NCBI GenBank assembly: GCA_020632755.1
Contig: JACKEY010000020.1
Coordinates: 1-64,000, forward strand
Direction of reading: 5' to 3'
From: Alphaproteobacteria bacterium
GTDB taxonomy: Bacteria > Myxococcota_A > UBA796 > UBA2385
DNA: 64,000 bases
In this document: in pieces, positions 24,716-32,942 of the stretch
Layout of the letters: each line of letters begins with the position of its first letter
Position numbering within the stretch: the first letter of the stretch is position 1
Position numbers and translations under genes: made by a program
Notes under the pieces: model-generated
Told to the model about the DNA's origin: nothing
Seen by the model: only the letters and a program-made list of their open reading frames with translations
Database searches by the model: none

Positions 24716-25759
24716 TCACGCCTCCTCCCCGAGATCCTGCCGCACCACGATCTTCCCGGCGATCGCCCGGTCCTCGAGCAGGGCATGGGCCTCGCCCAGC
24801 GCGCTCATCCGCCCGACCCGGTCCACGACCGGCCGGATCGCGCCGGCCTGGACCGCCTTCCAGGCATCGCAGAGCTCGCCCATGCCGCCCATGGTGCTGC
24901 CGAGCACGGACAGCTGCTTGAAGAACACGGCGCGCAGGTCCAGCGCGACCTCGTGGCCGGCGGTCGCGCCGCAGGTCACGTAGGTCCCGCCCCAGCGCAG
25001 CGCGCGCAGGCTGAGCGGCCAGGTGGCGGCGCCGACGTGGTCGACGGCGATGTCGACGCCTTCCTTGCCGGTCCAGTCGCGCACGCCGGTGGCGGCGTCT
25101 TCGTAGGACCAGGCGTGCTCGGCGCCCAGCGCGCGGCAGAGCTCGCGCTTGTCGGGGCTGCTGGCGGTCGCGACGACCCGTGCGCCGCAGAGCTTCGCGA
25201 TCTGGATGGCCATGACGCCGACGCCGCTCGCGCCGGCCTGGACCAGCACCCGGTCGCCGGGGGCGATCCCGGCCCGGGTGCGCAGCATGTGCCAGGCGGT
25301 CAGCAGGGCCAGGGGCAGGGCGGCGGCATGCGCCGGGTCCATGCCCGCCGGGATGGGCAGCAGCTCGGCTTCGGGCACGACGACCCGCTCGCACATGCCG
25401 CCGTCGCCGCGCTCGCCGCGGATGATGTAGCGGCGGCACAGGTCGTGGCGGCCGGACAGGCAGCGCGGGCAGGCCATGCAGCCGAAGCCCGGGTGCAGGA
25501 CGACGGGCTGGCCGGTGTCGGCGCGCACGCCGGCCACGTCGCTGCCGGGGATCAGCGGCAGGGGGAAGCGGTGGCCGGGCACGCCGCGGCGCACCCAGAG
25601 ATCCAGGTGGTTGAGCGCCACGTGGGTCACGTCGACGGCGACCTGGCCGGGGCCGGGCTCGGGTCGCGGGACGACGACCGTGCGCAGGACCTCGGGGCCG
25701 CCGTGCTCGTCGACGCGGATCGCGCGCATGGTCCGCTCGCCTGGGCCGTGGTTGCTCAT
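24716..25759 (-). CDS. Zinc-containing alcohol dehydrogenase/quinone oxidoreductase (MDR superfamily)
   Basis: The 347-residue protein has the MDR GroES-like N-terminal domain. Its structural zinc lobe is CMACPRCLSGRHDLC (Cys-x2-Cys-x2-Cys-x7-Cys). A Rossmann domain follows with the NAD(P) loop QAGASGVGVMAIQIAK and VVATASSPDK. At the position of the usual catalytic-zinc Cys the sequence is ALNHLDLWVRRG, so the catalytic zinc may be missing, as in quinone reductases of this superfamily. That makes it an NAD(P)H-dependent reductase or dehydrogenase with unknown substrate. GAGGAG lies six bases before the ATG at 25759, which decides the start over the internal Met11. It is upstream of the TPR gene on the same strand. 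Confidence 0.87.
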   Translation of the reverse strand: MSNHGPGERTMRAIRVDEHGGPEVLRTVVVPRPEPGPGQVAVDVTHVALNHLDLWVRRGVPGHRFPLPLIPGSDVAGVRADTGQPVVLHPGFGCMACPRCLSGRHDLCRRYIIRGERGDGGMCERVVVPEAELLPIPAGMDPAHAAALPLALLTAWHMLRTRAGIAPGDRVLVQAGASGVGVMAIQIAKLCGARVVATASSPDKRELCRALGAEHAWSYEDAATGVRDWTGKEGVDIAVDHVGAATWPLSLRALRWGGTYVTCGATAGHEVALDLRAVFFKQLSVLGSTMGGMGELCDAWKAVQAGAIRPVVDRVGRMSALGEAHALLEDRAIAGKIVVRQDLGEEA

Positions 25760-25863
25760 GTGCCGCTCCTCGACAGGCGCGACCTCTATCGGGTTCCCCC
25801 GGGGCCGCCTCGGACCGGAACCGGGTGCCTCCGCCTCGTCCGCACCCTATGCTCGGCCCGTCC

Positions 25864-27999
25864 ATGGCTCGTTCCCCCCGCACCCTCCTCCTGCGCCTCC
25901 TCAGCCGCGCGCTGGCTCCCGGCAAGGGCGAGGTGCGGGCGCTGGAAGAGGCCCTGCACCTCGAAGGCGTGGTGCGCTTCTTCGCGCTCTTCGTCGTGAC
26001 GGTCGTCCTGCCGGCCCTGCTGCTCGGCTACCTGGGCATCCGCTCGCTGCGGGCCGAGGAGCTCGACCTGCAGGCCGAGGCCCGCCGCACCGCGAACCTG
26101 TCCGCCGGCGCCTTCTTCGAGGGGCTGGACCGCGAGATGACGTCCTTCGAAGACGCCGTCCGGACGCGGCTGGAGAGCGGCCGCAGCACCCTGGACTCCC
26201 CCAAGGAGCTGCACCCCGACGTGGTCGTCGCCCTGCGCTTCGACCGCGATCTGCGGCTCGAGGCGCCCTTCGCCGCCAGCTCCACCCTGCTGGCCGAGGG
26301 CCCCGGTCCCCTCGACCTGTCCGACTGGCGGCGCATCGACACGCTGGCCCGCAGCGGGGTCCTGCCCCCCGACAAGGCCGCCGACGCCTTCGCCCAGGTC
26401 GCCGCGGACGCCGCCCAGCCGCGCGTCGTCGCCCGCGCCCGGTTCGACCGCGCGCGGATGTTGGCCCGCGCCGGCCGCATCGGCGACGCCACCGCCGCCT
26501 TCGCCGAGGTGGCCGACCGCTACGGCACCGAGCGCGATCCCTGGGGCTTCCGCTACACCGACCTGGTCTCGCTCGAAGTCGCCGAGCTGCGGCTGGCCGA
26601 GGAGCCCAAGGACGGGGCCGCGGCGCTGAGCGATCTGGTCGAGCGGCTGCTGTCCGAGCGCTGGGAGCTCGGTCGCGGAGGCGAAGGCGCGGTCGCCCGG
26701 CGGGCCCTGTCGACGGCCGAGCCCTGGCTGGCCCCCGACTTCGTGTCCGGCGCCCGCGGCCGCATCGCCCGGCGCACCGCGATGCTGTTCTGGGCCGAGC
26801 AGCTGCTGCCCGAGCTCGACCCGGCCGCCGCCTTCGCCGAGGCCGAGTCCACCGCCCCCGGCGCCATCCGCTGGCGCACCGGCGACCGCGCCCTGTGGGC
26901 GACCACGCGCTGGGACGACGGGCTCTACGCCTACGCCTTCGACATGCAGACGCTCAGCAGCCGGCTCAAGGCCGACGCGCGCGGGGTCGTGGCCGCCGAC
27001 TCGCCGGTCCTGGCCTTCCTGCTGTCCCCCGAAGACGGCGAACCCACCGGCGTGCTCGAGCGCCGCAGCCTGGCGCCCTACCTGACCGGCTGGGCCGTCG
27101 CGGTGGCCCTGGAAGACCCCGACGCCCTGCAGCGCGGCCAGAACTGGCGCCGCACCCTGCGCTTCGCCGTCGTGGCCCTGTCCGTCGGCATGATCGCGCT
27201 GGGCTTCATGTTCTCGCTGCGCATGATCGGCCGCGAGCTGGACGTCGCGCGCATGAAGGCCGACTTCGCCGCCAGCGTCAGCCACGAGCTGCGGTCGCCG
27301 ATCACCCAGATCCGGCTCAAGGGCGAGAGCCTGATGCTGGGGCTGGCCGACACCGACGAAGAGCGCGACGAGCACTACCACGCCATCGTGCGCGAGTCCG
27401 AGCGCCTGTCGCGGCTGGTCGACAACGTGCTGGACTTCGCGGCCATCGAGCGGGGCGCCAAGAGCTACACCCTGCGGCCCGGCGACCTGTCGCAGAGCGT
27501 GCACCGCGCCCTGGTCAGCATGGAGAGCAGCCTGGAGTTCCGGGACATGCACCTGGACATGCGGCTGCCCGACGATCTGCCGGCCGTGCACCACGACGCC
27601 GACGCGGTCGCGCAGTGCGTCATCAACCTGGTCAGCAACGCCGCCAAGTACAGCCCCGAGGGCGAGACCATCCACGTGTCCGCCCGTGTGGTGGAGGGCG
27701 AGCTTCCCGGCGGCTACTCCGGCCCGGTGGTCGAGGTCACCGTCACCGACCACGGCATCGGCATCGCCGCCCACGACCTGCGATCCATCTTCGAGCCGTT
27801 CTACCGATCGAAGGACTCCCTGGCCCGCCGCCGCAAGGGAACTGGCATCGGCCTGACGATCACGCGCTACATCATGGAAGCGCATGGCGGTACCGTTGCG
27901 GTCCAGTCCAAGCCTGGGCACGGCAGCACCTTCTCCCTGCGCTTCCCCCTCGAGCCGCCCGACGGCGCCCGACGCGGAAGCCCCCGCTCCTTCCCCTGA
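25864..27999 (+). CDS. Membrane sensor histidine kinase with large extracytoplasmic domain
   Basis: The 711-residue protein has two membrane helices, about residues 38-58 (FFALFVVTVVLPALLLGYLG) and about 433-455 (FAVVALSVGMIALGFMFSL). They enclose a roughly 370-residue sensor region that is Ala/Arg/Asp-rich and contains a helical TPR-like stretch (ARMLARAGRIGDATAAFAEV). The HisKA dimerisation helix has FAASVSHELRSPITQIRLK with phospho-acceptor His474. The ATPase has the N box (CVINLVSNAAKYS), G1 (DHGIGI), F box (IFEPFYRSKD) and G2 (KGTGIGLTI). All needed residues are present. Starts at 25825 (GTG) and 25849 (ATG) are possible; I took the ATG at 25864 nearest the first basic/hydrophobic segment. 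The regulator gene follows after 24 bp. Confidence 0.92.
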   Translation: MARSPRTLLLRLLSRALAPGKGEVRALEEALHLEGVVRFFALFVVTVVLPALLLGYLGIRSLRAEELDLQAEARRTANLSAGAFFEGLDREMTSFEDAVRTRLESGRSTLDSPKELHPDVVVALRFDRDLRLEAPFAASSTLLAEGPGPLDLSDWRRIDTLARSGVLPPDKAADAFAQVAADAAQPRVVARARFDRARMLARAGRIGDATAAFAEVADRYGTERDPWGFRYTDLVSLEVAELRLAEEPKDGAAALSDLVERLLSERWELGRGGEGAVARRALSTAEPWLAPDFVSGARGRIARRTAMLFWAEQLLPELDPAAAFAEAESTAPGAIRWRTGDRALWATTRWDDGLYAYAFDMQTLSSRLKADARGVVAADSPVLAFLLSPEDGEPTGVLERRSLAPYLTGWAVAVALEDPDALQRGQNWRRTLRFAVVALSVGMIALGFMFSLRMIGRELDVARMKADFAASVSHELRSPITQIRLKGESLMLGLADTDEERDEHYHAIVRESERLSRLVDNVLDFAAIERGAKSYTLRPGDLSQSVHRALVSMESSLEFRDMHLDMRLPDDLPAVHHDADAVAQCVINLVSNAAKYSPEGETIHVSARVVEGELPGGYSGPVVEVTVTDHGIGIAAHDLRSIFEPFYRSKDSLARRRKGTGIGLTITRYIMEAHGGTVAVQSKPGHGSTFSLRFPLEPPDGARRGSPRSFP

Positions 28000-28023
28000 C
28001 CCCCTCTCCCACGGAGCCCACCC

Positions 28024-28728
28024 ATGCCGCGCATCCTGTTCGTCGAGGACGAAGCCGAGGTGCTCAAGACCCTCACCAAGTTCTTCACGCGCGAGGGCTA
28101 CGAAGTGCACGGGGCGCGCACGGGCGCCGAGGCCATCGACATCGCCGACAGCCGGCCCGTCGACATCGCCGTGCTCGACGTCATGCTGCAGGAAGGCCCC
28201 GCCGGCAGCGAGGGCATGGACGGCTTCGAGATCTGCCGCAGCCTGCGCGACGGCGGCTTCGACCGGCCGATCATCTTCGTGACCGCCCGCACCACCGAAC
28301 AGGACAAGCTGCTGGGCTTCGAGATGGGCGCCGACGACTACGTCACCAAGCCGTTCAGCCTGCTCGAGCTCAAGGCCCGCATCGAGGCCAACCTGCGCCG
28401 CGCCGGCGGCGCCAAGAGCGTCTACAAGTTCGGCGACGTCGAGGTCGACCTGGACGCCTACGAGATCCGCCACGCCGACGGCGCCGAGCGGCTGAGCAAC
28501 CGCGAGCGGGACCTGCTGCGCTACTTCATCGAGCACGCCGGCAAGATCATCCCCCGCGACGAGCTGCTCAAGCGCGTCTGGGAGTACAAGAGCGGCATCG
28601 CCACTCGCACCGTCGACACCCACGTGCTGACCGTGCGCAAGAAGCTGCGGGACGACGCCAGCAGCCCGCGCTTCATCCAGACCCTGCACGGCGTCGGCTA
28701 CCAGTTCATCGCGAAGGAAGGCGCGTGA
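28024..28728 (+). CDS. OmpR/PhoB-type response regulator with inserted loop after the phospho-acceptor Asp
   Basis: The 234-residue protein has a receiver domain (MPRILFVEDEAEVL, acidic pocket; VLDVML holding the phospho-acceptor Asp; VTARTT; YVTKPFSLLELKARI with the conserved Lys). A winged-helix output domain follows (LSNRERDLLRYFIEHAG, RTVDTHVLTVRKKLRDD, TLHGVGYQFIA). After VLDVML, where the family normally continues with P-G-x-D/S-G, there is QEGPAGSEGMDGFE, about seven residues extra. It pairs with the kinase directly upstream. Its last four bases overlap the GTG of the next gene. Confidence 0.92.
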   Translation: MPRILFVEDEAEVLKTLTKFFTREGYEVHGARTGAEAIDIADSRPVDIAVLDVMLQEGPAGSEGMDGFEICRSLRDGGFDRPIIFVTARTTEQDKLLGFEMGADDYVTKPFSLLELKARIEANLRRAGGAKSVYKFGDVEVDLDAYEIRHADGAERLSNRERDLLRYFIEHAGKIIPRDELLKRVWEYKSGIATRTVDTHVLTVRKKLRDDASSPRFIQTLHGVGYQFIAKEGA

Positions 28729-29531
28729 TCGCGCTGCAGGCGCTGCCCCTGTGGGGTGCGGCCCTGCTGCTGGCGGGCCCCGCGTGGGCCGGCGGCCCGG
28801 AAGTGTGGGCCGCCCTGCACGACGCCCGACTGACCGAGTCGGCGGACCGCGATCCGGCCAACGCCGTCGCGATCTACGAGACCCTGCTGCACCACCTGCC
28901 GACCGACGACGAGCTCGAAGCCGAGCTGCTGCTGCAGCTGGCCCGCGCCCGGTTCGACGACGGGTCGCTGGACGGCGCCCGCGAGGCGCTGGAGAAGGCC
29001 GGCAGCGACCCCGGGGTCGGCGCCCGGGCCCGCGCCTGGCGGGTCCAGCTGGACGCCTGGGAGCAGCGCGTCCAGGCCACGCCGGCCGAAGACGCCCGCG
29101 CTGCGCTGGTGCTGGGCTGGAGCGCGGCCCCCGACGCGGCGCTGACCGCCGACGACGACGGCCTGACCTGGGTCACCGACGTGCGCGACGGCCGGGACGA
29201 CTTCCTGCTGGCCGCCATCGACGCGGCCGCGGCGCCCTTCGACCGGCTGGTGCTGCACCTGCGGGCCGACGACTTCCCCGCCCACCTGCGGGTCATCGCC
29301 GAAGACGCCCACGGCCAGCGCTGGGCCACGCCCGTCACCCTGGTGCGCCCTGGCGCCGAGACGAAGCTCGAGCTCGAGCTGGCCGACCTGCTGCCGGCCG
29401 CCGCCCTGGCCCGCGACGACCGGGTCGACCCCGCCGACGTGCGCCTGCTGATGCTCCAGGACGTGACCGCCTTCCACGGGTCGGACCGCGGCGAGAACCG
29501 CGTGCGCATCGACGTCCTGTCGCTGCGCTGA
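28725..29531 (+). CDS. Exported helical-repeat protein in the two-component operon
   Basis: The 268-residue product starts at a GTG that overlaps the stop codon of the regulator gene (GTGA). It has a signal peptide (LWGAALLLAGPAWAG). One or two TPR-like repeats follow (AIYETLLHHLPTDDELEAEL, ARARFDDGSLDGAREALEKA), then a beta-rich C-terminal half ending NRVRIDVLSLR. Placement behind a sensor kinase with a TPR-like periplasmic region suggests it may supply or tune the input signal in the periplasm; that is inference. No family recognised. Confidence 0.72.
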   Translation: MIALQALPLWGAALLLAGPAWAGGPEVWAALHDARLTESADRDPANAVAIYETLLHHLPTDDELEAELLLQLARARFDDGSLDGAREALEKAGSDPGVGARARAWRVQLDAWEQRVQATPAEDARAALVLGWSAAPDAALTADDDGLTWVTDVRDGRDDFLLAAIDAAAAPFDRLVLHLRADDFPAHLRVIAEDAHGQRWATPVTLVRPGAETKLELELADLLPAAALARDDRVDPADVRLLMLQDVTAFHGSDRGENRVRIDVLSLR

Positions 29532-29546
29532 GCCGCGCCGGGCGCG

Positions 29547-30896
29547 CTACTCGATGACCGTGGACCCGCCCGTCTCGGCTTCGGCGGCCAGGGTCTCGTA
29601 GGCCTGCTTGGCGGGCAGCAGGGCGTCCCACAGGGCAGCCTGGGCCGGGTCGGAGGGGTTCCAGATGTCAGTCTGCTCTTCGGGATCGGCCACCAGGTCC
29701 CAGGCCAGGGTCTCGTCCTCGCGGGCCCGCCAGGCCACGCGCAGGTCGCTGGTCCGCGCGGTGATCGCCAGGCCCCGGCGCCCGTAGCTCTCGCCGATGA
29801 GCACGCGATCCGCGCCGCCATCGCCGACCGCGAAGCCGGTCCAGTCCGGGCTGCCTTCGACCCCGAGGGCGCGGGCGATGGTCGGCGGGAAGTCGATGTT
29901 GCCGGTCAGGTCGGTGAACGCGCCGGGCTGCATGTCCTTGGCCCAGAACAGCCCGAAGCCGTGCGACTCGGCGGGGTGCATATACCAGGCGTGGTTCTGG
30001 TAGCCGTGCTCCCAGAAGGCCTCGCCGTGGTCGGTGTACATGACCACCAGCGCGTCGTCGAGCATGCCGATGTCCGCCAGCATCTGGAAGCCGTCGCGCA
30101 GCTGGTCGTCCATCCAGCGGATCTCGGCTTCGTAGCGGAACCGCAGGTGGGCCTCGAGGGCGGCCTGCTCTTCTTCGGTCATGTCCGGCCACAGGTCGAT
30201 GGCGTCGTAGTGCATCTCCCAGGTCTCGACGGGGATGTCGAGGGGAGCGAGCTCGTCGATGCCTTCGAGGTACGAGTCCGGCGGGTTGTAGGGGGCGTGC
30301 GGTTCCTTGACGTGGATCTGGACCAGCCAGGGGGCCGAGGCCAGGCCGCCCTTGCTCTGCCAGGCGCTGCGCGCTTCGTTGAAGATGCTGGTGACCGTGT
30401 CGCCGTCGGGGTGGCTGGCGTCCTGGAAGCCGTAGTCGATGCCGGTGCTGTGCACCCAGCCGTTGGTCGTGCGCAGGATGGTCGTGTAGCCGGCGTCGGT
30501 CAGGACCTTGGCCAGGGTCTCGCGCGGCGGACCGTCGGGCTGGTCCTGGATCTTGAGGATCTTGCCCCAGTCGTAGAGCTGGATGCCGCCCATGGCCAGG
30601 GCCATGCCGGGCTTGGTCCAGCTGGCGCCGGTGTTGTGGTTCTCGAGCACGAAGCCCTGGTCCATCAGCGAGTCGATGAACGGCGTCAGGTCGCGATGGT
30701 CGGGATCGAAGCGGCTGATGTGGTCCCGCCGCGTGGTGTCGATCGAGACGATCACCACGTTCTTGGGCCGCTTGTTGCAGAAGGTCGGGTACTCGCCGAC
30801 CCAGCTGCACTCGACGGTGTCGGTTCCACCGCCGCTGTCGCGGACGGGGGCCTTGTCGGTGCCGCCGGTGCAGGCGAGCAGGAGGAGCGCGATCAC
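29547..30896 (-). CDS. Alkaline-phosphatase-superfamily (sulfatase-fold) lipoprotein with Thr at nucleophile position
   Basis: The 449-residue protein has a short lipobox signal (MIALLLLACTGG, Cys9). The sulfatase fold starts at residue 46 with NVVIVSIDTTRRDH (metal Asp53), and VVMYTDHGEAFWEHG provides the second metal site. In true sulfatases the nucleophile is a Cys or Ser in C/S-x-P-x-R. Here the equivalent stretch is GASWTKPGMAL, with Thr94 and no Arg at the right spacing, so a formylglycine sulfatase is unlikely. The family branch with SWT-x-P includes phosphatase, phosphodiesterase and phosphotransferase members acting on cell-surface polymers. The substrate is unknown. An extra Cys-rich N-terminal loop (CSWVGEYPTFC) is unusual. 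Confidence 0.8.
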   Translation of the reverse strand: MIALLLLACTGGTDKAPVRDSGGGTDTVECSWVGEYPTFCNKRPKNVVIVSIDTTRRDHISRFDPDHRDLTPFIDSLMDQGFVLENHNTGASWTKPGMALAMGGIQLYDWGKILKIQDQPDGPPRETLAKVLTDAGYTTILRTTNGWVHSTGIDYGFQDASHPDGDTVTSIFNEARSAWQSKGGLASAPWLVQIHVKEPHAPYNPPDSYLEGIDELAPLDIPVETWEMHYDAIDLWPDMTEEEQAALEAHLRFRYEAEIRWMDDQLRDGFQMLADIGMLDDALVVMYTDHGEAFWEHGYQNHAWYMHPAESHGFGLFWAKDMQPGAFTDLTGNIDFPPTIARALGVEGSPDWTGFAVGDGGADRVLIGESYGRRGLAITARTSDLRVAWRAREDETLAWDLVADPEEQTDIWNPSDPAQAALWDALLPAKQAYETLAAEAETGGSTVIE

Positions 30897-30923
30897 GTGG
30901 GACTCCGGAGTTCGCCGCGCAGC

Positions 30924-31466
30924 CTAGCGGGAGAAGCGACGACCCGCACCCGACAGCTCGACGCGGGGGAAGTGCTGCAGCCGGTGGAAGTCCGGCGCGG
31001 GGCCCGGGACGGGGGCGTGGGCGAGGTAGCGCCGCGCGTCGCCGCTGCCGTGGATGGCGTAGGCGTTGGCGTGGGAGGGGGAAGGAGGGAGGAGGGCGAG
31101 GGGCACGAGGAGGGTGCTGGTCCAGCGGCCGGCGTGCAGGCGGGTGTCGGGCTGCAGCGGGAGGAGGCGCTCGGTGATGGTCCGCACGCCGTGCAGCTGC
31201 AGGCCCAGGTGGTGGCCGTGGGGCGACAGCTCGAGCTCCAGGTAGCGGTCGTCGGCGCCCAGGACGAACAGCTCGACGACCTCGTGTTCCCACAGGGCCC
31301 AGGTCGGGCCGGCGGGACCTGGGGGCGGCGGGTCGCCGTGGAAGGGGGCGTCGATCTGCACGAGCAGGCCGTCGTCCCGCAGCTTCACCACGACGGATGC
31401 GTGCTCGCCCGGGTCGGCGTCGCGGCCGTCCCAGGTGTGGCGGATGGGCAGGAACACAGGCGGCAT
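30924..31466 (-). CDS. UPF0462-like beta-sandwich protein (CBM9-like fold)
   Basis: The 180-residue product carries WEHEVVELFVLG and RYLELELSPHGHHLGLQLHGVR (read here in two parts), which resemble the C4orf33/UPF0462 family and more loosely the CBM9/DOMON sandwich. I recall this family from vertebrate and bacterial members without an assigned enzyme activity. There is no signal peptide, so it should be cytoplasmic. It lies 28 bp upstream of the sulfatase-fold gene on the same strand and is divergent from the aspartokinase gene 40 bp away. The family call rests on recall, not a search. Confidence 0.6.
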   Translation of the reverse strand: MPPVFLPIRHTWDGRDADPGEHASVVVKLRDDGLLVQIDAPFHGDPPPPGPAGPTWALWEHEVVELFVLGADDRYLELELSPHGHHLGLQLHGVRTITERLLPLQPDTRLHAGRWTSTLLVPLALLPPSPSHANAYAIHGSGDARRYLAHAPVPGPAPDFHRLQHFPRVELSGAGRRFSR

Positions 31467-31506
31467 CGGCCGGGGTTATCCCGGTGCACCCCGCAGGAGG
31501 CGCGTC

Positions 31507-32676
31507 GTGGCCGACCCGCAGTCCGACCCCGGCTCGCGTGCCGCAGTGCAGACGACCGCGGAGCAGAAGACCGCCGCGCAGACGACCGTCGTGCAGAAGT
31601 ACGGCGGCAGCAGCGTCGCCACGGTGGCCAAGCTGCAGGAGGTCGCCCGGCGCGTGGTGGACACGGTGCACGCCGGGCACCAGGTCGTCGTCGTGGTCAG
31701 CGCCATGGGCAACACGACGAACGAGCTGCTGGCCCTGGCTCGCCAGGTCAGTCCCCGCCCCGGCCGCCGCGAGCTCGACCTGCTGGTCAGCGTCGGCGAG
31801 CGGGTCAGCATGACCCTGCTGGCCATGGCCATCGAAGACCTGGGCGTGCCCGCCGCCAGCTTCACCGGCAGCCAGTCCGGCATCATCACCGACGAGCGGC
31901 ATGTCTCCGCCCAGGTCATCGAGGTCCGCCCCCACCGCGTGCGGCGGGCGCTGGACGAAGGCCGCGTGGCCATCGTGGCGGGCTTCCAGGGGGTGAGCCG
32001 CCACGGCGAGGTCACGACCCTGGGCCGCGGAGGCTCCGACACCACCGCGGTGGTCCTGACGGCCGCCCTCGGCGCCGCCTGGTGCGAGCTGTGCAGCGAC
32101 GTCGACGGCGTCTTCACCGCCGACCCGCGGGTCGTGCCGGATGCGCAGCGCATCGACGTGCTGCCCCTGGACGCGGCGGCGGCGCTGGCCCAGGCCGGCA
32201 GCAAGGTGCTGGCCGCCGACGCCGTCGAGCAGGCCCGGCGGTGGGGGGTGCAGCTGGTCGCATCGGCCACGGGAAACGCGAGCGGCTCGGGCACGCGCCT
32301 GCCGCCGGGGCCTGTGCCCGACGATGTCGTGGGCGTGGCCAGCGATCCGCTGCTGGTGCGCGTCGAGGGGGTCGGCCCCGACGGGCTGGCGGGCGTCGAC
32401 GGGGCCGTGCGGGCGTGGATCCCCGGGCCGTCGGGTCCCTTCGCGCTGGTCGATGTGCGCAACGTGCACGGCGAGCTGGCGGGAGAGGAAGTCGCGACCG
32501 TCACCGTGGTCGGCCGGGCCGTGGTCACGGATCCGGGCCGCACCGCGGCCGTGCTGGCCGCCTGCCGCCCGCTGGCCTGGTGGGCGAGCGGCGAGGCGCT
32601 GACCCTGCTGGTGCGGCGCGAAGACGCGGCGGCGGTGCAGCGCGCGGCCCATGCGGCGGCGGGGTTGGGCGCCTAG
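31507..32676 (+). CDS. lysC: Aspartate kinase
   Basis: The 389-residue protein has the aspartokinase catalytic domain with VVQKYGGSSVATVAKLQEV, VVVVSAMGNTTNELL, the sequence LGRGGSDTTAVVL and CSDVDGVFTADPR. The last roughly 110 residues form a regulatory region with one recognisable ACT-like repeat (VDVRNVHGELAGEEVATVTV) rather than two clear ones. It phosphorylates L-aspartate, the first step to lysine, threonine and methionine. A GTG at 31507 follows GCAGGAGG, which decides the start. The frame upstream to 31435 lies in a divergent promoter. No other genes of the pathway are near. It is the last gene before the repeat element at 32.7 kb. Confidence 0.92.
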   Translation: MADPQSDPGSRAAVQTTAEQKTAAQTTVVQKYGGSSVATVAKLQEVARRVVDTVHAGHQVVVVVSAMGNTTNELLALARQVSPRPGRRELDLLVSVGERVSMTLLAMAIEDLGVPAASFTGSQSGIITDERHVSAQVIEVRPHRVRRALDEGRVAIVAGFQGVSRHGEVTTLGRGGSDTTAVVLTAALGAAWCELCSDVDGVFTADPRVVPDAQRIDVLPLDAAAALAQAGSKVLAADAVEQARRWGVQLVASATGNASGSGTRLPPGPVPDDVVGVASDPLLVRVEGVGPDGLAGVDGAVRAWIPGPSGPFALVDVRNVHGELAGEEVATVTVVGRAVVTDPGRTAAVLAACRPLAWWASGEALTLLVRREDAAAVQRAAHAAAGLGA

Positions 32677-32681
32677 CGGCT

Positions 32682-32818
32682 GCCCCCCTCCGACTCGCGC
32701 TGCGCGCGAGCCACCTCCCCCCGCGGAGCGGGGGGAGGGACGGTGTGGTGCCTTCCCCTCTCCCCACCCTCCCCCCGCGGAGCGGGGGGAGATGTCGGCG
32801 CAGCCGACAGAGGGGGGC
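32682..32818. repeat. Paired inverted hairpin-repeat element, copy B
   Basis: Unit 1 (32682-32722) has GCCCCCCTCCGA, hairpin CTCGCGC-TGC-GCGCGAG at 32694-32710 and CCACCTCCCCCC. A second hairpin CTCCCCCCGC-GGA-GCGGGGGGAG at 32715-32737 overlaps its end. Unit 2 is inverted (32784-32818) with hairpin TGTCGGC-GCA-GCCGACA at 32793-32809 and closing GAGGGGGGC. The arrangement is the same as copy A while every 7-bp stem is different. The remaining gap 32819-32942 is less GC-rich and likely holds the pssA promoter; I see no convincing boxes. Confidence 0.87.
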
Positions 32819-32942
32819 AGGCGACCGGGCCGTTCGCGGCACTGTGAACACAGCGCAATCGTTACGTCACCGGCCTTTACAGCCGGAATGGTCAGTCCTA
32901 CCCTCGACCGGTTCCAGCACTCCCGGCCCAGGGGGGCCCGTC

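Noticed and set aside
32673..32858. Minus-strand short frames over the hairpin repeats.
   Set aside because: The peptides are just translations of the repeat (RGEVARA...SEGG type) and have no start or family support.
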